64,000 bases of DNA from Jeongeupia naejangsanensis (GTDB taxonomy: Bacteria; Pseudomonadota; Gammaproteobacteria; Burkholderiales; Chitinibacteraceae), in contig NZ_JAESND010000002.1 of NCBI RefSeq assembly GCF_016865585.1, forward strand, positions 471,467 through 535,466. The letters are read 5' to 3'. Shown in pieces: positions 27,002 to 43,039 of the stretch (position 1 is the stretch's first letter; each line of letters begins with the position of its first letter). The translations under genes were made by a program, and so were the position numbers. Under the pieces are notes generated by a model, which saw only the letters and a list, made by a program, of their open reading frames with translations, was not told the DNA's origin and made no database searches.

Positions 27002-29557
27002 CTAAACCTGCAGCGCCTGCAGCAACTCGCTCTCGAGCTGGCGAATGTTGCGCTCGTCGCCAAGGCGCTGGCCGGAAATGAGAAAGTTGTCTTCGGCGCG
27101 CTCGCCCAGCGTCATGATCTTGGCGCTCTGGATATCGATACGGTAGTCGGCGAGCACGCGGGCGATCGTCGACAGCAGGCCCGGGCGATCGCCGGCAGCG
27201 ATCGACAGGACGTGATACTTGCCGCGCTCGTCCGCGCGGATCAGGACGTGCGGCTGCACCGGAAAGTGCTTGAGCTGGCGCGACACGCGTGCCTTGACCG
27301 GTGCCGGCAACTGGCCGGCCTTGGCGAGCTGCAAAGCCAGTTCGTACTCGACAAAACCGATCAGGTCGCGATAGCTGTCGTTGCGGTTTTCCGGAATGAA
27401 AACGTAGAAGCTGTCGAGCGCATAGCCGTGATGCGTGGTGTGTACGTGCGCGTCGAAGATGTTGTAGCCGGCACGCTCGAAAAAGCTGCAGATGCGCGCG
27501 AACAGATCGGGTGTGTCGCGGGTATAGACCATCACCTGCAGGCCTTCGCCCGATTCGGATAGCCTTGCGCGCACGACGGCGGTGTCGCTGTTGACCTTGT
27601 TGAACAGCTGGCGCGTGTGCCAGGCGATTTCACGCGCCTCGTGACGCAGGAAATAAACCGTGTCGAGCTCGTTCCAGAAGGCCGTGTGCGCATCGTCGCG
27701 CAGGCCGTACAGACGCAACTGGCTCAGTGCGTCTTCCTGCCGCTCCTCCAGCCAGGTGGAGGGGGGGAGGTCGTCGCTGGCCAGCTGGCGTTGGGTGGCC
27801 TTGAACAGGTCTTCGAGCAGCTTGGCTTTCCACGCGTTCCAGACCTTGGGGCTGGTGCCGCGGATGTCGGCGACGGTGAGCAGGTAGAGCGCATTGAGCG
27901 TGCGCTGGGTGCCGACCATCCGGGCGAAGTTCGCCACCACTTCCGGATCGTAAACGTCCTGCTTCTGCGCGACGTGCGACATCGTCAGGTGATGTTCGAC
28001 CAGCCAGACGATCAGGTCTCGATCCGCGGGGCGCAAAGGGTGCTGATCGACAAACTCCCGGGCGATGCTCGCGCCCAGTGTCGAATGATCACCGCCCCGG
28101 CCCTTGCCGATGTCGTGGAACAGCGCAGCGAGGTAAAGCACCTCGGGGTGTTCGAAGCCTTCGATCAGTCGCGAGCACAGCGGATATTCGTGGGTGAACG
28201 CCGGCTGGGCGAATCGGCGCATATTGCGCAGCACCATCAGCGTGTGTTCATCAACGGTGTAGACATGAAACAGGTCGTGCTGCATCCGGCCGACCAGCTC
28301 GCCGAAACGCGGGATGTAGCGGCCGAGCACGCCGTACTGGTTCATCCGTCGCAGGATGCGCGTCAGACCGCGTGGTTCGCGGAACAGCTGGATGAACAGC
28401 GACCGGTTGTGCGGGTCGGCGCGAAAATCATCGTCGATCCGTGCGCGGGCGTGCCAGAGCGCGCGCAGCGTTTCCGGCGCAATGTCGGTCACGTCGCGCT
28501 GTTGTTCGAACTGCAGGAAGATTTCGAGAATGGCCGAGGGCTCCCGCTCGAACACGTCCGGCGTGGTGATTTCCAGCGTATTGCCGCGCAGCTGGAAGCG
28601 CTCGTTCAGCGGCGTTGCTTCGCTGCCGATCTGCGAGAAGATCCGTGTGCGCAGCGCCTGGACCAGCAAGGGAGTCAGCTGGGTGACGATGCGCGCGGCA
28701 AGATAGTAACGTGCCATCAGTTGTTCGCTGGCGCGCAGCTTGCCGTCGTCCTCGTAGCCGAACAGCTCGGCGAGCCGGTTCTGGTGATCGAACAGGATGC
28801 GGTCTTCGCGGCGCCGCGCCAGCCAGTGCAGCTGGATGCGGATCGTGCGCAATACGCGCTCCGCGCGGCGCAGCTTCTGGCCTTCCTCGCGGGTCAGCAT
28901 GCCCATGGCGGCCAGTGCGCGCCAATCGCGCCCGAGGCCGAGGCTGGCGGCGATCCAGCCGATCAGGTGCAGGTCGCGCAGGCCGCCGGGGGCTTCCTTG
29001 AGGTTGGGTTCGAGCTTGTAGGTGGCGTTCTGGAAGCGGCCGTAGCGGGCCTGCTGCTCGAGCAGCTTGGCTTCGAAAAACTCCTTCGGATCGATGTAGC
29101 GGTAGACCGTGTCGCGAAACGCGGTGAAGCGCGTTGCGTCGCCGACCAGTAAACGCGATTCGAGCAGTGCCGTCTGGACGGTAATGTCCTTTTCGGCTTC
29201 GGCGAGGCAGTCGGCAACGGTGCGGACCGAGTGGCCGACTTCGAGGCCGATGTCCCACAGCTCGCCGACAAAGACTTCCAGCTTTTCCAGTAGTGCCGGG
29301 CTCAGCTGGTCCGGCAGCAGGATCAGCAGGTCGATGTCCGAGTGGGGAAACAGCTCGCCGCGACCGTAGCCGCCGACGGCGACCAGCAGCACTTCACAGC
29401 CGAACTGGTGGCGCTCCCACAGCTCGCTCAGCGTGACGTCGGTCTGGCGGGCAAGGGTGCGCAGCAGCGGCGCAGCGGCGCGCGGTGCGGCGAAGCGGGT
29501 TTTGAGGGCCGTCTTTGCGGTGGTGTAATCATCACGAATCGCGTTGACCGAGCGCAT
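27002..29557 (-). CDS. glnD: Bifunctional PII uridylyltransferase/uridylyl-removing enzyme
   Basis: 851 residues. Senses glutamine and controls nitrogen regulation by uridylylating or deuridylylating PII proteins. N-terminal nucleotidyltransferase motif VGGYGRGELFPHSDIDLLI near 62-80, an HD domain with FHDIGKGRGGDHS near 487, and two C-terminal ACT domains (YTRDTPDLFARICSFFERAG near 685, ADRPGLLSTIARVLADY near 793). The start codon is followed 22 bases downstream on the opposite direction by map, which is its upstream neighbour; map and glnD are close enough (22 bases) to share a transcript. Confidence 0.97.
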   Translation of the reverse strand: MRSVNAIRDDYTTAKTALKTRFAAPRAAAPLLRTLARQTDVTLSELWERHQFGCEVLLVAVGGYGRGELFPHSDIDLLILLPDQLSPALLEKLEVFVGELWDIGLEVGHSVRTVADCLAEAEKDITVQTALLESRLLVGDATRFTAFRDTVYRYIDPKEFFEAKLLEQQARYGRFQNATYKLEPNLKEAPGGLRDLHLIGWIAASLGLGRDWRALAAMGMLTREEGQKLRRAERVLRTIRIQLHWLARRREDRILFDHQNRLAELFGYEDDGKLRASEQLMARYYLAARIVTQLTPLLVQALRTRIFSQIGSEATPLNERFQLRGNTLEITTPDVFEREPSAILEIFLQFEQQRDVTDIAPETLRALWHARARIDDDFRADPHNRSLFIQLFREPRGLTRILRRMNQYGVLGRYIPRFGELVGRMQHDLFHVYTVDEHTLMVLRNMRRFAQPAFTHEYPLCSRLIEGFEHPEVLYLAALFHDIGKGRGGDHSTLGASIAREFVDQHPLRPADRDLIVWLVEHHLTMSHVAQKQDVYDPEVVANFARMVGTQRTLNALYLLTVADIRGTSPKVWNAWKAKLLEDLFKATQRQLASDDLPPSTWLEERQEDALSQLRLYGLRDDAHTAFWNELDTVYFLRHEAREIAWHTRQLFNKVNSDTAVVRARLSESGEGLQVMVYTRDTPDLFARICSFFERAGYNIFDAHVHTTHHGYALDSFYVFIPENRNDSYRDLIGFVEYELALQLAKAGQLPAPVKARVSRQLKHFPVQPHVLIRADERGKYHVLSIAAGDRPGLLSTIARVLADYRIDIQSAKIMTLGERAEDNFLISGQRLGDERNIRQLESELLQALQV

Positions 29558-29579
29558 CGGCGGTCCTCTTTGGTGGGGC

Positions 29580-30389
29580 TTAGTCGAGCAGGTAACGTTC
29601 CGGGCGGGGCGGGGTGCCGGCCGATACGGTCAGCACTTCGTAACCGGTTTCGGTGACCAGGATCGTGTGTTCCCATTGCGCCGACAGGCTGCGATCCTTG
29701 GTGACGATGGTCCAGCCGTCCGGCTGTGCCTTCAGTTCCCGCTTGCCGGCGTTGATCATCGGCTCGATCGTGAAGATCATGCCCGGCACGAGTTCGATGC
29801 CGGTGCCGGCCTTGCCGTAATGGACGACCTGCGGTTCTTCGTGAAAAACCTGGCCGATGCCGTGACCACAGAACTCGCGCACGACCGAAAAGCCGGCTTT
29901 TTCTGCGTATTTCTGGATTGCCGCACCAATGTCGCCAAGGTGGGCGCCGGGCTTGACCTGATCGATGCCGAGCCACATGCAGTCATAGGTGACCTGCACC
30001 AGTCGCTTGGCATGCGGCAGCACCTTGTCGCCGATCAGGAAGGTGCGGCTGGTATCGCCGTGATAGCCGTCCTTGATGACGGTGATGTCGAGGTTGACGA
30101 TGTCGCCGTTCTTCAGCGGTTTGTCGTTCGGGATGCCGTGGCAGATCACGTTGTTCACCGAGGTGCAGATCGACTTCGGATAGGGTGTGTAACCGGGCGG
30201 GCAGTAGTTCAGCGGCGCGGCAATCGTGCCCTGCACGTCGCGCATGTAGTCGGCGCACAGCTTGTCGAGCGCTTCGGTGGTGACGCCGGGGACGACGTGC
30301 GGCGTGATGTAGTCGAGCACTTCGCTGGCCAGGCGGCCGGCAATGCGCATTTTTGCGATGTCTTCGCTGGTCTTGATGACGATCGTCAT
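29580..30389 (-). CDS. map: Methionine aminopeptidase, type I
   Basis: 269 residues. Removes the initiator methionine from new proteins. The five metal ligands can be found in the expected blocks: the Asp pair in VNLDITVIKDGYHGDTSRTF (about residues 97-116), His in EFCGHGIGQVFHEEP near 170, and Glu in MIFTIEPMIN near 205 and WEHTILVT near 235. It is read toward glnD with a 22-base gap; the palindromic terminator at 30407-30432 separates it from minE. Confidence 0.97.
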   Translation of the reverse strand: MTIVIKTSEDIAKMRIAGRLASEVLDYITPHVVPGVTTEALDKLCADYMRDVQGTIAAPLNYCPPGYTPYPKSICTSVNNVICHGIPNDKPLKNGDIVNLDITVIKDGYHGDTSRTFLIGDKVLPHAKRLVQVTYDCMWLGIDQVKPGAHLGDIGAAIQKYAEKAGFSVVREFCGHGIGQVFHEEPQVVHYGKAGTGIELVPGMIFTIEPMINAGKRELKAQPDGWTIVTKDRSLSAQWEHTILVTETGYEVLTVSAGTPPRPERYLLD

Positions 30390-30406
30390 TGTCTTTCCTG
30401 AAATGG

Positions 30407-30432
30407 CAAAGAGAGGCGCGCGCCTCTCTTTG
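30407..30432 (-). terminator. Palindromic hairpin between minE and map
   Basis: A 26-base perfect palindrome with GGCGCGCGCC at its core and CAAAGAGA/TCTCTTTG arms. Placed about 32 bases after the minE stop and 18 before the map start. It probably terminates minCDE transcripts; the U run (TTT) is short, so some read-through into map is possible. Confidence 0.7.
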
Positions 30433-30463
30433 GGTCATACATATGCGGCGGTCGATTCAGATT

Positions 30464-30727
30464 CTATCGCCGTGGCGCTTCCGGAAGCACGATATTCACT
30501 TCGAGCACTTCCATGTCGTCCCGCTTGTCGAGCTGGACCTTGATGTCGTCCGGGCTGACCGACACGTATTTGGAGATCACTTCCATCAGCTCTTTCTGGA
30601 GCTGCGGCAGGTAATCCGGTGCGCCACGACCTTCAGCGCGTTCGTGTGCGAGGATGATCTGCAGGCGTTCGCGGGCGACCGAGGCGGTTTTCTTCTTTTC
30701 GCCGAAAAAATAACTCAGGATGGACAT
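30464..30727 (-). CDS. minE: Cell division topological specificity factor
   Basis: 87 residues. MinE displaces MinD from the membrane and drives the pole-to-pole Min oscillation. The N-terminus [20 protein letters not shown] with the amphipathic start, and the [20 protein letters not shown] anti-MinCD segment, are diagnostic. It follows minD by 3 bases. Confidence 0.97.
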   Translation of the reverse strand: MSILSYFFGEKKKTASVARERLQIILAHERAEGRGAPDYLPQLQKELMEVISKYVSVSPDDIKVQLDKRDDMEVLEVNIVLPEAPRR

Positions 30728-30730
30728 GCA

Positions 30731-31540
30731 TCAACCTCCAAAGAGCCGCTTCCAGAACGGCTGCTTCGGTGCATCAATAAACCGCAACGGCTTCTGTTCG
30801 CCGAGGAAGCGGGCGACGACGTCCTTGTAGGCTTCGGAGACGTCCGATCCGCTCAGGTGAATCGCCGGCGAACCGGCGTTCGACGCCTGCAGCACGCTTT
30901 CCGATTCCGGAATCACGCCGATCAGCGAAATGCGCAGCAGGTGCTGGACGTCGTCGAGCGAGAGCATTTCGCCCGAATCGACACGCTTGGGGCTGTAGCG
31001 GGTCACCAGCAGGTGGGTCTTCACCGAGCCGCCTTCCTCGGCCTTCTTCGACTTGGCGTCGAGGATGCCGATGATGCGGTCCGAGTCGCGCACCGAGCTG
31101 ACTTCCGGGTTGGTGACGACGATGGCTTCGTCGGCGAAATACAGTGCCAGAAACGCACCGGTTTCGATGCCGGCCGGGCTGTCGCAAATGACGTAGTCGA
31201 ACGCTTCGTGTTCGAGTTCCTTCAGGACTTTTTCGACGCCTTCCTTCGAAAGTGCGTCTTTGTCACGGGTTTGCGATGCAGGCAGGATGAACAGGTTGTC
31301 GCAGTTCTTGTCCTTGATCAGCGCCTGCTTCAGCGATGCTTCGCCCTGAACGACGTTGACGAAGTCGTACACCACGCGACGCTCGCAACCCATGATGAGG
31401 TCGAGGTTGCGCAGGCCGACGTCGAAGTCGATGACGGCGGTCTTGAAGCCGCGAAGGGCGAGGCCTGTTGCAAAGCTGGCGCTGGTAGTGGTCTTGCCTA
31501 CGCCCCCTTTGCCGGAGGTGACGACGATGATCTTGGCCAC
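30731..31540 (-). CDS. minD: Septum site-determining ATPase
   Basis: 269 residues. Membrane-associated ATPase that recruits MinC. Deviant Walker A VTSGKGGVGKTTTSASFA at residues 7-24, switch VIDFDVGLRNLDLIMG near 38, switch II YVICDSPAGIETGA near 115, and the C-terminal amphipathic membrane helix PFWKRLFGG. Middle gene of minC-minD-minE. Confidence 0.98.
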   Translation of the reverse strand: MAKIIVVTSGKGGVGKTTTSASFATGLALRGFKTAVIDFDVGLRNLDLIMGCERRVVYDFVNVVQGEASLKQALIKDKNCDNLFILPASQTRDKDALSKEGVEKVLKELEHEAFDYVICDSPAGIETGAFLALYFADEAIVVTNPEVSSVRDSDRIIGILDAKSKKAEEGGSVKTHLLVTRYSPKRVDSGEMLSLDDVQHLLRISLIGVIPESESVLQASNAGSPAIHLSGSDVSEAYKDVVARFLGEQKPLRFIDAPKQPFWKRLFGG

Positions 31541-31570
31541 GTTACGGAATTCCTTATGGGGTCTGTTGGT

Positions 31571-32281
31571 TTAGACGAGGCCGCTCAGGGCCTCGATCAC
31601 GAGTTTGTTGTCGTCGAGGCGAATCTGGGCCGCACCTGCCTTGATGTTGGCAGGCAGGGCTTCTTCAAGCGTGCGGTAGACGCCGGCAATCGAGACCAGC
31701 TCGGCCTCGAGACAGGTGGTGTAGACGCGGGCGCCGGTGTCGCCACGGGCACCCGCCAGTGCACGGCCGCGCAGTGGCGCGTAGACGTGGATGCTGCCAT
31801 CGGCGATGACTTCGGCGCCGTTCGAGACCAGTGCCAGGACGACGAGGTCGCCACCGCGCGCGTAAACCTGCTGGCCGGCACGGATCGGCTTGGTGACGAC
31901 CATGGCCGGCACGCGTTCGGCAACGACGGGCTTGGGTGTCGGCAAATGCGTGACGGCATCCGGATTGATAATGATCAGCCCGGCTTCTCTGGCAGCGGCG
32001 CACTGGGCGTCATTGCCGCCCTGAGCCGCGACGAGCGCGAGGTCGAAGTGCGCAAGCTGTTCGACCAGACGCCGCAACGAGGCCGCGTCCGGTGTTTCCG
32101 GGAGTGCGGAGAAGTCGATGGCGACATGACTGCCGCTGAGCATGTGCTCGCCGTCACCGAGTTTGTCTCGCAACTCGGTATCGATTTCTTCGGCGTCGAG
32201 CGTGGCCGGCACGAAGCTCACCAGTTGCACGCTGGCGCTCTTGAATTCGAAGGCCGTGGCCTCTTGGATACCGCTGGGCAT
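31571..32281 (-). CDS. minC: Septum site-determining inhibitor of FtsZ
   Basis: 236 residues. N-terminal FtsZ-inhibiting domain (about 1-110) and C-terminal beta-helix domain with the family-typical [17 protein letters not shown] and [20 protein letters not shown] (about 137-190), which binds MinD. First gene of minCDE; its promoter is in the 150-base gap before the ppsR gene. Confidence 0.96.
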   Translation of the reverse strand: MPSGIQEATAFEFKSASVQLVSFVPATLDAEEIDTELRDKLGDGEHMLSGSHVAIDFSALPETPDAASLRRLVEQLAHFDLALVAAQGGNDAQCAAAREAGLIIINPDAVTHLPTPKPVVAERVPAMVVTKPIRAGQQVYARGGDLVVLALVSNGAEVIADGSIHVYAPLRGRALAGARGDTGARVYTTCLEAELVSIAGVYRTLEEALPANIKAGAAQIRLDDNKLVIEALSGLV

Positions 32282-32431
32282 GTGGGTCTATTGCGGGCAA
32301 AGGAAGTGCCGAGTGTACCGGTTCGACCCGGTGGGCGAAAGCTGTACTTGCACGTAAGCGCCGGAATGTGCTTCCGTCTGTGGTCCGTGTCACGGCAGTG
32401 ACGCCGCCCGTGCATTTTTCCCGTTGCCGGG

Positions 32432-33250
32432 TCAGAACAGACGCCGTTTCAGGCCGCTGTGATGCAGGATCGAACTGGCCAGTTCCTCGATCGATAGCGA
32501 GGTCGTGTTGAGGTAGGGAATCTGGGCCTGTTTCATCAGCGTTTCGGCCTCGGCGACCTCGGCACGACAGATGTCGATCGATGCGTAGTGACTGCCCGGT
32601 TTGCGTTCGGCGCGAATCTGCGACAGTCGCTCGGGCTGGATGGTCAGTCCGAACAGCTTGTTGCGGTGATTCGCCAGTACCCGCGGCAGGGCGTGGTCGT
32701 TGAAGTCTTCGGGTGTCAGCGGGTAGTTGGCGGCCTTGATGCCGTACTGCAGCGCCAGATACAGGCAGGTCGGTGTCTTGCCGGCGCGCGAAACGCCGAC
32801 GAGGATGACGTCGGCATCGGCCAGGTTGCGCGATACGCCACCGTCGTCATGGCTCATCGAGTAGTTCACCGCGTCGATGCGGTTCTTGTATTCCTCGAAG
32901 TTGGCAATGCCATGGACCTTGCCCGCCGTGTGCGACGACATGACGCCGAGCTCTTCCTCGAGCGGCTTGATGAAGGTCGCGAAAATATCGACCGTCAGCG
33001 CTTCCTCGATGTAGAAGCACTGGCGCAACTCTTCGTCGATCAGTGTCGAGAAAACCACCGGGCGTACACCATCGGTGAGCGCTTGCTCCCGGATCTGCAC
33101 GATGGCTTCGCGCGCCTTGTCGACGCTGTCAATGTAAGGCAGCGTGATGCGCCGGAAATTGACCTCTTCGAACTGGCTGATCAGGCTGTGACCGAGCATT
33201 TCTGCGGTGATGCCGGTTCGGCCGGAAACGAAGAACGCGGTGCGGGGCAT
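32432..33250 (-). CDS. ppsR: PEP synthase regulatory kinase/pyrophosphorylase, copy 1 (intact P-loop)
   Basis: 272 residues of the DUF299/PSRP family, which inactivates PEP synthase by ADP-dependent phosphorylation of a Thr and reactivates it by Pi-dependent pyrophosphorolysis. The P-loop [15 protein letters not shown] (near 152) is intact and SHDDG near 135 is present. The N-terminal motif reads FFVSGRTGITAE, with Gly where E. coli PpsR and the neighbouring copy have Asp (SD[GR]T). It is the downstream member of a tandem pair, 27 bases after the second copy, with which it shares about 60% of residues. Confidence 0.93.
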   Translation of the reverse strand: MPRTAFFVSGRTGITAEMLGHSLISQFEEVNFRRITLPYIDSVDKAREAIVQIREQALTDGVRPVVFSTLIDEELRQCFYIEEALTVDIFATFIKPLEEELGVMSSHTAGKVHGIANFEEYKNRIDAVNYSMSHDDGGVSRNLADADVILVGVSRAGKTPTCLYLALQYGIKAANYPLTPEDFNDHALPRVLANHRNKLFGLTIQPERLSQIRAERKPGSHYASIDICRAEVAEAETLMKQAQIPYLNTTSLSIEELASSILHHSGLKRRLF

Positions 33251-33277
33251 GACAACTCCGGAGCGGGCCGATCGGCC

Positions 33278-34096
33278 TCAGTAGGTGCGCCGGGTCAGAC
33301 CGGTGCGGTGCATGATGGTGGTGGCGAGTTCCTCGATCGAGCGTGTCGTCGAGGCCAGATAGGGGACGCCGACATGGCGCATCAGCGCTTCGGCTTCGCC
33401 GACCTCGAACTGACAGTTGTCGAGTGCAGCGTACTTGCTGTTCGGTTTGCGTTCTTCGCGGATCTGCGAGAGGCGGACCGGGTCGATGGTCAGACCGAAC
33501 AGCTTGTTGCGGTACGGTAGCAGCAGTTTGGGCAGCGTATGTTGACCGAAGTCTTCCGGCGTCAGCGGGTAATTGGCGGCCTTGATGCCGTATTGCAGCG
33601 CCAGATACAGGCAGGTCGGCGTTTTGGCGGCGCGGGATACGCCGATCAGGATGATGTCGGCCTCGTTCAGATCGCGCGGCATCACGCCGTCGTCATGGTT
33701 GAGCGCGAAATTGACCGCATCGATCCGCGCCTTGTATTCCTCGAAATTGGCGATGCCGTGTGTCTTTCCGACGGTGTGTGAAGATTCACGCCCCAGCTCT
33801 TTTTCGAGCGGGCCGATGAAAATTTCGAAGAAATCCAGCGTCAGTGCCTCTTCGACATGGATGAGGTTGCGCAGCTCGTCGTCGACCACGGTCGAGAACA
33901 CGATCGGGCGGCAGCCGTCGATTTCGGCCTGGTGGCGGATGCGTGCGGTGGCCTCGTGCGCCTTCTCGACGCTATCGATGTAAGGCAGCGTGATGCGGCG
34001 AAAATTCACGTCCTCGAACTGGGTGATCAGGCTGTGGCCGAGCATCTCTGCGGTGATGCCGGTACGGTCGGATACGAAGAAGGCGGTGCGAGGCAT
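33278..34096 (-). CDS. ppsR: PEP synthase regulatory protein, copy 2 (altered P-loop), facing ppsA
   Basis: 272 residues, paralogue of the gene at 32432. It keeps the N-terminal [12 protein letters not shown] motif and HDDG, but its P-loop reads [15 protein letters not shown]: the Gly of the GxxxxGK[ST] motif is Ala (codon GCC, read directly from 33628-33640). The rest of the nucleotide-site region ([15 protein letters not shown]) is identical to copy 1. It is divergent from ppsA, the expected target, with a 209-base shared promoter region. It may be a kinase-dead or altered-specificity partner of copy 1, or simply tolerate Ala here. Confidence 0.92.
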   Translation of the reverse strand: MPRTAFFVSDRTGITAEMLGHSLITQFEDVNFRRITLPYIDSVEKAHEATARIRHQAEIDGCRPIVFSTVVDDELRNLIHVEEALTLDFFEIFIGPLEKELGRESSHTVGKTHGIANFEEYKARIDAVNFALNHDDGVMPRDLNEADIILIGVSRAAKTPTCLYLALQYGIKAANYPLTPEDFGQHTLPKLLLPYRNKLFGLTIDPVRLSQIREERKPNSKYAALDNCQFEVGEAEALMRHVGVPYLASTTRSIEELATTIMHRTGLTRRTY

Positions 34097-34175
34097 CGGG
34101 GCTCCGTGCGTGCAAGGCGTTGAGTCTGGGATGGTGAGGCGCGGACTGGCTGTGTGTCATCCTGACAGTTCGCTG

Positions 34176-34202
34176 CGGGATAGCATGTAAAGGATTATCC
34201 CG
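34176..34202. promoter_or_regulatory. Inverted repeat in the ppsR-ppsA divergent promoter region
   Basis: CGGGATA and TATCCCG, 7-bp perfect arms, 13 bases apart, in the middle of the divergent region. A smaller repeat GCAAT-ATCGC-ATTGC follows at 34241-34255. Either could be an operator common to both genes; no known consensus (for example Cra) was matched. Confidence 0.35.
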
Positions 34203-34305
34203 ACTAGGCGACCGGGGCTGGGTGCCTAGAATGACTGAAAGCAATATCGCATTGCAACATAAGCTAAAACTATTCGAAGTTTAACTCTGTGGAGTCGTGC
34301 CGTAG

Positions 34306-37978
<3,673 letters not shown>

Positions 37979-37996
37979 TCCGGTCCTTTGCGCCAA

Positions 37997-38026
37997 CAAA
38001 ACCGCCCGGCCAGCCGGGCGGTTTTG
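37997..38026 (+). terminator. Strong terminator-like hairpin between astC and astA
   Basis: CAAAACCGCCCGGC and GCCGGGCGGTTTTG form a perfect stem with a minimal loop, followed by TTTTGGG. It sits 18 bases after astC inside the ast gene set, so astADBE need read-through or a promoter in 38027-38122. Confidence 0.88.
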
Positions 38027-38122
38027 TTTTGGGCACGCACTTGCCGCTCCGCCGACATTGCGGCTTTACCGAATGGCTGCCGCTGCACCGCCTGCATACA
38101 GTGGGATCGGGAGGTGTACCCG

Positions 38123-40605
<2,483 letters not shown>

Positions 40606-40668
40606 GTCCGGTCATGATCAAGTGGCAGGCAGTCCGGGTGAACCGGCCTGCGCGCCGATGGAGGCAAG

Positions 40669-42015
40669 ATGCCGGCATTTGAAGCGAATTTCGACGGTCT
40701 GGTCGGGCCGACACATCACTACGGCGGGCATTCGTTCGGCAATGTCGCATCGACCGGCAATGCCGGCCAGGCAGCCAACCCGCGCGCTGCCGCCCTGCAG
40801 GGGCTGGCAAAAATGAAGGCACTGGCCGATCTTGGCTACCGTCAGGGTGTGCTGCCACCACACGAGCGCCCGGCGGTCGAGGTGCTGCGTGGTTTCGGCT
40901 TCGGCGGGGATGATGCGGAGGTGATCGCTGCCGCAGCCAGACAGGCGCCGCAGCTTTTGTCGGCCGCCTCGTCGGCATCGGCAATGTGGGTCGCGAATGC
41001 GGCCACGGTCAGCCCGTCGGCGGACACGCAAGATGGCCGGGTGCATTTCAGTGTCGCCAATCTGCAGAACAAGTTTCACCGCGCGATCGAGCACGAACAG
41101 ACCGGGCGGACGCTGCAGGCGATCTTTGCCGATGCATCGCACTTTGCCCATCATCCGGCGCTGGCGATGCATCCGGCCTTCGGTGACGAGGGCGCGGCCA
41201 ACCACACGCGCTTTGCCAAATCCTATGGCGATGCCGGCGTCGAGCTCTTCGTCTACGGTCAGCGCCACTGGGGCGGTGGTGCCGCGCCGCAGCGCTACCC
41301 GGCCCGGCAGACGTTCGAAGCGAGCGAGGCGATTGCCCGCAGGCACGGTTTGCGCGAAGCCGGGGTTGCCTATGCTCAGCAGAATCCGGCGGTGATCGAT
41401 GCTGGCGTGTTCCACAACGACGTGATCGCGGTCGGTAACCTCGACGTGCTGTTTTGTCACGCGTCGGCCTTTGTCGACCGCGAAACGGTCTACGCGGAGC
41501 TGGACCGCAAACTTGGCGGGCTGAGGTTGATCGAGGTGCCGGTTGCGGCGGTCAGTGTCGACGACGCGGTGCAGAGCTATCTGTTCAACAGTCAGCTGCT
41601 CGACGCCGGCGATGGCCGGATGCGGCTGGTGGTGCCGGACGAATGCCGGCAGCGGCCCGCGGTCTGGGCGTATCTGCAGGGGCTGCTCGCGGATGGCGGG
41701 CCGGTGTCCGAGGTGCTGGTTTACGACCTCAAGCAGAGCATGCGCAACGGCGGGGGGCCGGCCTGCCTGCGGCTGCGGGTGGCGTTGACCGAGGCCGAGG
41801 CGGCTGCGGTCAGCCCGGGCGTGTGGATGAACGAGGCGTTGCATGCCGCGCTGACCGGCTGGGTCGAGCGGCATTACCGCGATCGTTTGAGCGAGGCCGA
41901 TCTGGCTGATCCGCAACTGCTGACCGAAGTCCGTACGGCGCTCGACGAACTGACCCGCTTGCTGGGCCTTGGCGCGATCTACCCATTCCAACGTTTCGAA
42001 GGTGGTGTCCGATGA
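40669..42015 (+). CDS. astB: N-succinylarginine dihydrolase
   Basis: 448 residues. Splits N2-succinylarginine into succinylornithine, CO2 and two ammonia. N-terminus [17 protein letters not shown] is the family signature; the amidinotransferase-fold catalytic parts [24 protein letters not shown].. (about 224-247, His in [11 protein letters not shown] near 248) and the terminal Cys in [12 protein letters not shown] near 367 are present. SD GGAGGCAAG before the ATG. Overlaps astE by 4 bases. Confidence 0.96.
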   Translation: MPAFEANFDGLVGPTHHYGGHSFGNVASTGNAGQAANPRAAALQGLAKMKALADLGYRQGVLPPHERPAVEVLRGFGFGGDDAEVIAAAARQAPQLLSAASSASAMWVANAATVSPSADTQDGRVHFSVANLQNKFHRAIEHEQTGRTLQAIFADASHFAHHPALAMHPAFGDEGAANHTRFAKSYGDAGVELFVYGQRHWGGGAAPQRYPARQTFEASEAIARRHGLREAGVAYAQQNPAVIDAGVFHNDVIAVGNLDVLFCHASAFVDRETVYAELDRKLGGLRLIEVPVAAVSVDDAVQSYLFNSQLLDAGDGRMRLVVPDECRQRPAVWAYLQGLLADGGPVSEVLVYDLKQSMRNGGGPACLRLRVALTEAEAAAVSPGVWMNEALHAALTGWVERHYRDRLSEADLADPQLLTEVRTALDELTRLLGLGAIYPFQRFEGGVR

Positions 42016-43004
42016 ACAGCTTTCTGGCCGAAACGCTGGCCGGCCGCACTGCGATTGCGTTGCCGTACTGCCAGGCCAACGGTACCCATGTTCAGGTACT
42101 CGACGAGGGCGTCATCCGCTTCGAGCCGCGTGATCCGGACGGGCGTGAACTCGATCTGGTGGTTTCCTGCGGCGTGCACGGCAATGAAACTGCGCCGGTC
42201 GAGCTGGTGGACCGGCTGATCGCCAAGCTGCTGTGCGGCGAGTTGCGACCGAAGGCGCGGGTGCTGTTCGTGATCGGCAATATCGAGGCATTGCGCCGTG
42301 GTATCCGGTATGTCGACGAGGACATGAACCGGCAGTTCTGCCGGGTGCCCGATGTCGGTGATGGTCCCGAGGCACGACGGGCGGCGATGCTGGAAATGCA
42401 GCTGGCGCGCTTCTTTGCTCAGGCCGGTGGCGAACCGGTGCAGCGCGTGCATTACGACCTGCATACGGCCATTCACGGCAGCCTGATCGAAAAATTCGCG
42501 ATTCACCCGCAGCCGGCGCCGGGGAAGGATTTCGACCGGACGGAAATCGCCCGGCTCGGATTGGCCGGCGTATCGGCCGTGCTGCTGCAGTCGGCGGCAG
42601 CGCCGACGTTTTCGCTGTTCAGCAGCCGCTACTGCCAGGCGTCGGCGTTCACGATCGAACTGGGACGGGCGATGCCGTTCGGCCAGAACCAGCAGGTCGA
42701 TCTGTCGCAGCTGGAAGCCTATCTATGCGGGCTGATTGAAGGCGAGCAGCCGGCGCCGATGGAAGAGAGCGTGGTGGCGTACAGGGTGGCGCGGGAGATC
42801 GTCAAGCAGACCGAGGCATTCCGGCTGACGATCGATGGCGAGACCGACAACTTCACGCCGCTGGCGCAAGGGATGACGATTGCCGAGGACGGGGAAACCC
42901 GCTGGGTGATCGACGAGCAGGACGCCCGGATCGTGTTCCCCAATCCAAATGTCGCGGTCGGCCAGCGCGCCGGACTGATCGTGGTGCCGGCAACGCCGGA
43001 CTGA
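42012..43004 (+). CDS. astE: Succinylglutamate desuccinylase
   Basis: 330 residues. Last AST step: succinylglutamate to glutamate and succinate. Zn-carboxypeptidase-like motifs: [15 protein letters not shown] near 54 (His and Glu ligands), [12 protein letters not shown] near 100, and [11 protein letters not shown] near 149 (His ligand); a catalytic Glu lies in [12 protein letters not shown] near 217. Start ATGA overlaps the astB stop, typical of translational coupling. Confidence 0.95.
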   Translation: MNSFLAETLAGRTAIALPYCQANGTHVQVLDEGVIRFEPRDPDGRELDLVVSCGVHGNETAPVELVDRLIAKLLCGELRPKARVLFVIGNIEALRRGIRYVDEDMNRQFCRVPDVGDGPEARRAAMLEMQLARFFAQAGGEPVQRVHYDLHTAIHGSLIEKFAIHPQPAPGKDFDRTEIARLGLAGVSAVLLQSAAAPTFSLFSSRYCQASAFTIELGRAMPFGQNQQVDLSQLEAYLCGLIEGEQPAPMEESVVAYRVAREIVKQTEAFRLTIDGETDNFTPLAQGMTIAEDGETRWVIDEQDARIVFPNPNVAVGQRAGLIVVPATPD

Positions 43005-43011
43005 CCCAAGC

Positions 43012-43035
43012 CGCCAGCGACGCGGGTCGCTGGCG
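43012..43035. terminator. GC-rich hairpin between convergent astE and NlpC/P60 genes
   Basis: CGCCAGCGAC, loop GCGG, GTCGCTGGCG: a perfect 10-bp stem between two convergent stop codons. There is no U tract on either side, so it may stop transcription poorly or stabilise the 3' ends. Confidence 0.55.
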
Positions 43036-43039
43036 CGAA

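Noticed and set aside
32282..32431. Hairpin-like GC repeats between minC and ppsR
   Set aside because: CCCG-GCAA-CGGG is followed by A rather than T in the needed direction; no terminator can be claimed.
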